Part shown: positions 59,660 to 64,000 of the stretch, in pieces
Layout: each line of letters begins with the position of its first letter
Numbering within the stretch: position 1 is the stretch's first letter
DNA from: Glossina fuscipes
Lineage: Eukaryota > Arthropoda > Insecta > Diptera > Glossinidae
DNA length: 64,000 nt
Reading direction: 5' to 3'
NCBI RefSeq assembly: GCF_014805625.2
Contig: NW_023998456.1
Span: 332,395 to 396,394, forward strand
Position numbers and translations under genes: made by a program
The notes under the pieces: model-generated
Databases searched by the model: none
The model's input: the letters and a program-made list of their open reading frames with translations, nothing else
Told to the model about the DNA's origin: nothing

Positions 59660-60399
59660 CCACTATCTCTCATTTATCAAAATGTTAGGGGCCTAAATTC
59701 GAAAATTCATTCAACTTTTCTAAATTCAGTGAGCACGGAATGTTTCTGTTTGGCCTTTACTGAAACTTGGCTAAAACCCGATCTTCATTCGTCGGAACTT
59801 TTTCATAATTCTTTCCAAGTATTTAGAAATGATCGAGGGAATCGCATTGGTGGTGGTGTATTAATTGCCATATCTGCGTCAGTCCCGTCCAATTTAATTG
59901 AATTTCCCACTTCTCCTGACGTTGAATTTATCGCTATTCGTGCGAATATGCCTGATAAACATCTATTTATAACTGCTCCTATATTCCCCCAAATTCTGAT
60001 ATCTCCATTTACAAGAAACACGCTGCCCTCATTTGTGAAGTGGCCAAGCGGTCTAGACCCACCGATTTGGTTGTTGCATTGGGTGACTTCAATTTGCCTC
60101 AAGTCACTTGGTGTAACACTGATAATTCTGGCTGTTTGGTTACTATTTCAACGTCTGATAGGGCTGTTGTGTTCTTTAGTGAATTGTTTGATCATAATTT
60201 GGGTCAATATAATCGTACCCCTAATTGTAATGGTAGACTGCTTGATCTCTGCTTTGCCAATTTTCCCGAGCTTTACGTAAATCGTTGTCCACCTTTTAGT
60301 TTACCTGAGGATCCTTATCATCCATCAATATGCATTTCCTTTCATCGTATGAATGATGGTTTGTTGAAATGCCTTAATGTGCCAAATCAAACTTTTTAA
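59660..60399 (+). pseudogene. LINE endonuclease region, frameshifted
   Basis: Translation from about 59680 reads IYQNVRGLNSK, then FTETWLKPDLHSSELF and GGGVLIAISAS, which are the start and the TETWL motif of the apurinic-like endonuclease. The frame shifts near 59970-60040. The later part (VVALGDFNLPQVTW, then NGRLLDLCFANFP and HPSICISF, the SDH-like end) is in another frame. A stop follows at about 60397, before the reverse transcriptase. Confidence 0.75.
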
Positions 60400-60459
60400 A
60401 ATAATTATTATGATTTTCATAAAATCAATATTGTATTACTAAAACATCGTCTTTCACAT

Positions 60460-62523
60460 TTGACGCTTGATTTCTCAACCGGTAGTATTGAAAGCTTATT
60501 GTCATCGTTCTACAACACATTAAATCTAGCTATTGCTGCATCTGTTCCGATCAAGCATTGTCGATCTCGAAGCAGGTGTCCCCCGTGGTTTAATAAGACA
60601 ATTAAATATCACAAGAATAGAAAAAACTCGCTATTCAAAAAATATTCGAAAAGTGGCCCGGCGCTCGACTATGTCGCTTACTCGGTGGCGAGGCATAGAT
60701 TTAACTCCCTCAACCATCATTATTACTGCAGATACCTTCAGTTCATTAAATCCTCTCTGTTTGCTAATCCTAAATTCTTCTTTAAATTTGTTAACTCTAA
60801 AAGAAAAATTTCCACATATCCCTCTCATGTTTCTTTTAATGGCTCCGATTCCTCGGATGATTTTGAAATCTCAAATCTATTTGCTGAGTATTTCCGACGT
60901 AACTTTTCGATTGCTAATTTCGATTTATCAGCAAACTACCGATATCCTATAACTAACTCGGTTTCAATACCTAACTTGGTTATTTCGGAAGATGACGTTT
61001 TTAAAGGGTTGAGTTCTCTAAAATACAGTTGTTCGCCTGGACCTGATGGAATTCCATCATGTGTACTTAAATCTTGCGCTGTCGAGTTATGTGGTGTGAT
61101 CTCAAAGATTTTTAACATGTCCTTGTATTTAGGTGTTTTCCCTTCATGTTGGAAGAGTTGTTTCCTTATTCCTATCCACAAGAGTGGAAGTAGACAATTT
61201 GTTGAGAACTACAGAGGCATAGCCAAGTTGAGTGTCTTGCCCAAGTTGTTCGAGCGTATTGTGACTCAGCATTTGGCCTTTGCCATTAATTCGTATATTT
61301 CTCCGCACCAGCACGGCTTTGGGAAAGGGTGATCTACAGTCACCAACTTGTTAGAGTTTACCTGTCATGTTTTCAAGGCTTTTTCTAGTGGCTCTCGCAC
61401 AGATGTTATTTACACTGATTTAAGCAAAGCATTTGATATGGTTAACCATAGACTACTTATCTTTAAACTCCAAGCCTCTGGTTTCCCACCCTAGTTAGTG
61501 AAATGGATAAGCTCTTATCTGCACAATAGATCCTTCAGGGTTTTGTTTAACTTCATCACCTCGGATGAATTCCCCGTTACGTCTGGCGTACCTCAAGGAA
61601 CTCACTTAGGTCCCATTTTATTTAGTTTATACATTAACGATCTCCCATCGGTGGTTAATTCCAGCCAGATCTTAATGTATGCTGATGATGTGAAACTGTT
61701 TTCTTCCTTCTCTGTTGAATCGCAATCACATCAGCTTCAAGGTGATTTAGATAATTTTGTTGCATGGTGCTCTTTGAATCTCCTGCAACTAAATCTGAGT
61801 AAATGTAAGAAGCTTTCATTCTCAAGAAGAAAGTCATTCATTATTCAGTATTTCATAGATTCGCATAAGTTGGAGGACGTCGATTCGATCAGAGATTTAG
61901 GCGTTCTATTTGACCATAGGTTACGTTTTAACTTACATATTGAGCTCTCGATTAGCAAAGCTAGGTCCGCACTTGGTTTTATAAAAAGGTGGTCCAAAGA
62001 GCTTGATGATCCCTACATTACGAAAAGGCTGTACATACGTTTGTTTAGACCCATACTCGAGTATGCCTCAGTTGTGTGGTCTCCTTCGTATAGGCGCAAC
62101 GTAGATTCAATTGAATCTGTTCAAAAGCAGTTCTTGCTGTTTGCCCTTAGACATTTGGGTTGGGATCCGGTTGCCTCTCTTCCTCCGTATGAAAATAGAT
62201 TGCTTCTGCTGTCCCTACCGTCTCTTGAGAAACGTAGGTTTGTTCTTGGCGTTTCTTTTCTAATTAAAGTAATAAATGGTGCCATTGACTCGCCTTCATT
62301 ACTTGGTGAAATAAGCTTTAATGTCACTAACCGCTTCTCTAGGCACTTTATCTTGGTTAACCTTAGTCAGTGTAAGTTTAATTATGAGCTGCTCAATCCG
62401 CTCAGAGTCGTTTGCAAGAACCTAAATGACGTCTATCACTTATTCTCGTTATCGGACTCTTTAAAGTCCATTAAAGCAACATTGCTTAATACGCGCGATT
62501 TACCTATGTCGTATTTAAACTAG
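60460..62523 (+). pseudogene. LINE reverse transcriptase, two in-frame stops
   Basis: The motifs are in order: SPGPDGIPSCVLK (about 61036), IPIHKSG, NYRGIAKLSVLPKLFE, HQHGFGKG followed by a stop at 61330-61332, YTDLSKAFDMVNHRL, a stop at 61492-61494, GVPQGTHLGPILFSLYIND, MYADDVKLF (catalytic A-D-D), NLSKCKKLSF, DLGVLFDHRL and a C-terminal region ending at 62523. The first stop looks like a CGA-to-TGA change in the conserved G-R-S region; the second sits where a Trp is usual. The remaining catalytic residues are intact. Confidence 0.85.
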
Positions 62524-62817
62524 CTTTAATCCTTAAAAAGTCGTCACGTTTCGAAAATGAATTATTGACAATTTATTATCGGTTGCCAGGCTTATGGATG
62601 TTTGCGATGGTTTAGGGGTTCATTTGCAATTTGGTCCTGTACCGGTTGTAAGTGTGGCCCTATGCTGATAGTGTACATGCTTTTTTTTCTTTTTCTTTTT
62701 TTTCTTCTTATTTGTTTTATTATACTTATACTAAATTTTATTATTAATTAATATAAGTTTTGCATTAAGAGCCAATTGAACTCGACTGTTATTTGTTTAG
62801 TTGAGTTTCTAGTATAA

Positions 62818-62851
62818 GTAGAATAAATAAATAAATAAAATAAATAAATAA
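62818..62851 (+). repeat. (AAAT)n tail of the LINE
   Basis: A run of AATA/AAAT units marks the 3' end of the LINE, as expected for elements that end in a short simple repeat. Confidence 0.85.
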
Positions 62852-63239
62852 ATGATATATTCGTAACTTCTGCCGGTTATTTGCTATACTTGCGCTTACA
62901 CCTGCATTAATAAACCTTATAATGCAGATTGAGTTTAGATTCTGGATTCATTAAACACAATAAAAAGATGCAATCGGCGGGGGTAGAATCTCACAAACCC
63001 AGCACTATGCTCTTCGCATTCTACTCTCCAAGTTCTTTTATTTGATACCCATAGTGCTGGTGTTATTAAGAAAAAAGGAACCACAGTGTCCACCATTTCC
63101 GTTTTGATAGTAACCCATTTTTAGATAATATATCTTTATTTGAGAAATGTACAAAATAGTTTTAAACATTCTGTCTTCTGTCGCCGTACAATAGATAAGC
63201 ATAAAACCTCAAAAAAGTGAAAAAAATAATATTTAATTA
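62852..63239. other. intergenic, nothing recognised
   Basis: AT-rich flank of the LINE. No feature found. Confidence 0.5.
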
Positions 63240-63560
63240 CTTGTAACTTTGTGTGGGCGTGGTCGATTGTTTCCACTTTTGGACATAAAGAGAAAGGCGC
63301 TTCTTTTGTTCACAAAACTGGAGCTGCGTTCAATTTACGTTCAACTGCGGGTTTCTGCTCTAACCAATGTTTCTACCAAATTTTTTGCGATCAAGAGAGT
63401 GCCAACTGCACGGACACACAGGCGGACAAACATGGCTTACTCAGCTCAGAATTTCACGCTGATCAAGAATATATATACTTTATAGGACCTTTGAAGCACC
63501 CATCTTACAGTGGAGGGTTTAAAAAAACCATTTGCGTTTCAACGGGATAAAATATGAGCA
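63240..63560 (+). repeat. dispersed repeat family B, copy
   Basis: Contains 'tgtgggcgtggtcgattgtt', 'gtttctaccaaattttttgc', 'cacacaggcggacaaacatg', 'cagctcagaatttcacgctg' and 'caagaatatatatactttat'. The overlapping frames here (78 and 99 residues) are repeat read-through. Confidence 0.6.
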
Positions 63561-64000
63561 TTGAATCAAATGCTTCTTTTTTATCACATCAACTAATCTA
63601 ATCATATTGCAATTGCGAGCTCTTGGATGTGGGCAAGAAGATTGAATTTTTTAATTGAACTCGCAGACCTTGGGTCTGAATGTGAAAGTGAGGATAACTC
63701 AAAAGAGAACACCGCTGTCGGTGTGGAAACAATCAAACAATTGAAGTAGTCGCAGACGCTTTAGATGCCAATGTTGAAGTGACAAGCGTACCTAAAAAAT
63801 ATAATATAATATAATATAATATACACTTATTTTATAAATCGGCACAATATTCGTCAATATGAATAATGCCATTGAATTATGAAACACCAATTTTAAAGAA
63901 TTTGGGAAATGCGGTTAAGAAAATAAATATGTACTAGAAATCAATTCGTATGATTAGTATGCCCATGAGCGCACATGGACAGACGGGCAAAACTCACTGA
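63561..64000. other. window end, AATAT satellite patch
   Basis: A short (TATAA)n run lies at about 63798-63823. The remaining DNA has no recognised feature; the last 30 bases ('agacgggcaaaactcactga') may begin another repeat copy. Confidence 0.45.

Larger units (their letters stand above)
58090..62851 (+). mobile_element. CR1/Jockey-type LINE, nearly full length, inactive
   Basis: In order: a T-rich 5' region, ORF1 (58668-59645), an endonuclease region (about 59660-60399), a reverse transcriptase (60460-62523), a 3' untranslated part and an AAAT-rich tail at about 62818-62851. The order and the simple-repeat tail fit CR1/Jockey superfamily elements. The 5' limit is approximate and no target-site duplication was found. 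It is dead: ORF1 lacks its usual C-terminus, the endonuclease is frameshifted near 59970-60040, and the reverse transcriptase has in-frame stops at 61330 and 61492. Confidence 0.8.

Noticed and set aside
63251..63550. 99-residue frame at the window end
   Set aside because: Repeat B read-through; an overlapping frame is open in the same place.

Overview
This AT-rich window looks like the nuclear genome of a higher fly (Diptera, Brachycera). I favour a non-Drosophila acalyptrate such as a tephritid fruit fly, but that is inference. The support is: introns of 58-75 bp with GT-AG ends, a TATCGATA (DRE-type) promoter motif, a MADF-BESS regulator, a fly-style FHA plus senataxin helicase, and several dispersed repeat families. 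There is one 10-N assembly gap (2673-2682). Most of the window is intergenic DNA filled with decayed repeats.

Left part (1-24.9 kb): no intact gene was found. It holds an internally deleted mariner fragment at the left edge, many copies of two dispersed repeat families (called A and B here), tRNA-like SINE candidates, microsatellites, and an inverted, scrambled pseudogene copy (16.4-18.06 kb) of part of the helicase gene that lies 30 kb to the right.

Middle (24.9-44.8 kb): a three-exon minus-strand gene (24946-26225) encodes a 379-residue Mab-21/cGAS-like nucleotidyltransferase with an apparently intact G-S...E-x-D...D catalytic signature. After 14 kb of repeats and a triplet- and dinucleotide-rich leader comes a three-exon plus-strand MADF-BESS protein (40826-43887, 538 residues). 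Converging on it from the minus strand is a damaged or highly divergent homologue of the ER translocon subunit TRAP-delta/SSR4 (44121-44793).

Right part (47.0-62.9 kb): a nine-exon plus-strand gene (47177-56243) encodes a 1692-residue FHA-domain plus senataxin/Sen1-type SF1 helicase, with a DRE-like site about 140 bp before the ATG. Its third intron is stuffed with repeat A and pieces of two LINEs. It is followed by a nearly full-length but dead CR1/Jockey-type LINE (about 58.1-62.85 kb) with a PHD-like zinc finger ORF1, apurinic endonuclease, reverse transcriptase and an AAAT-rich tail. The end of the window is repeat B and unannotated AT-rich DNA.

The gene models were built by hand from frame continuity and splice signals. 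All reading frames close exactly for the helicase, the MADF-BESS gene and the cGAS-like gene. Orthology statements come from remembered family features, not from a search.
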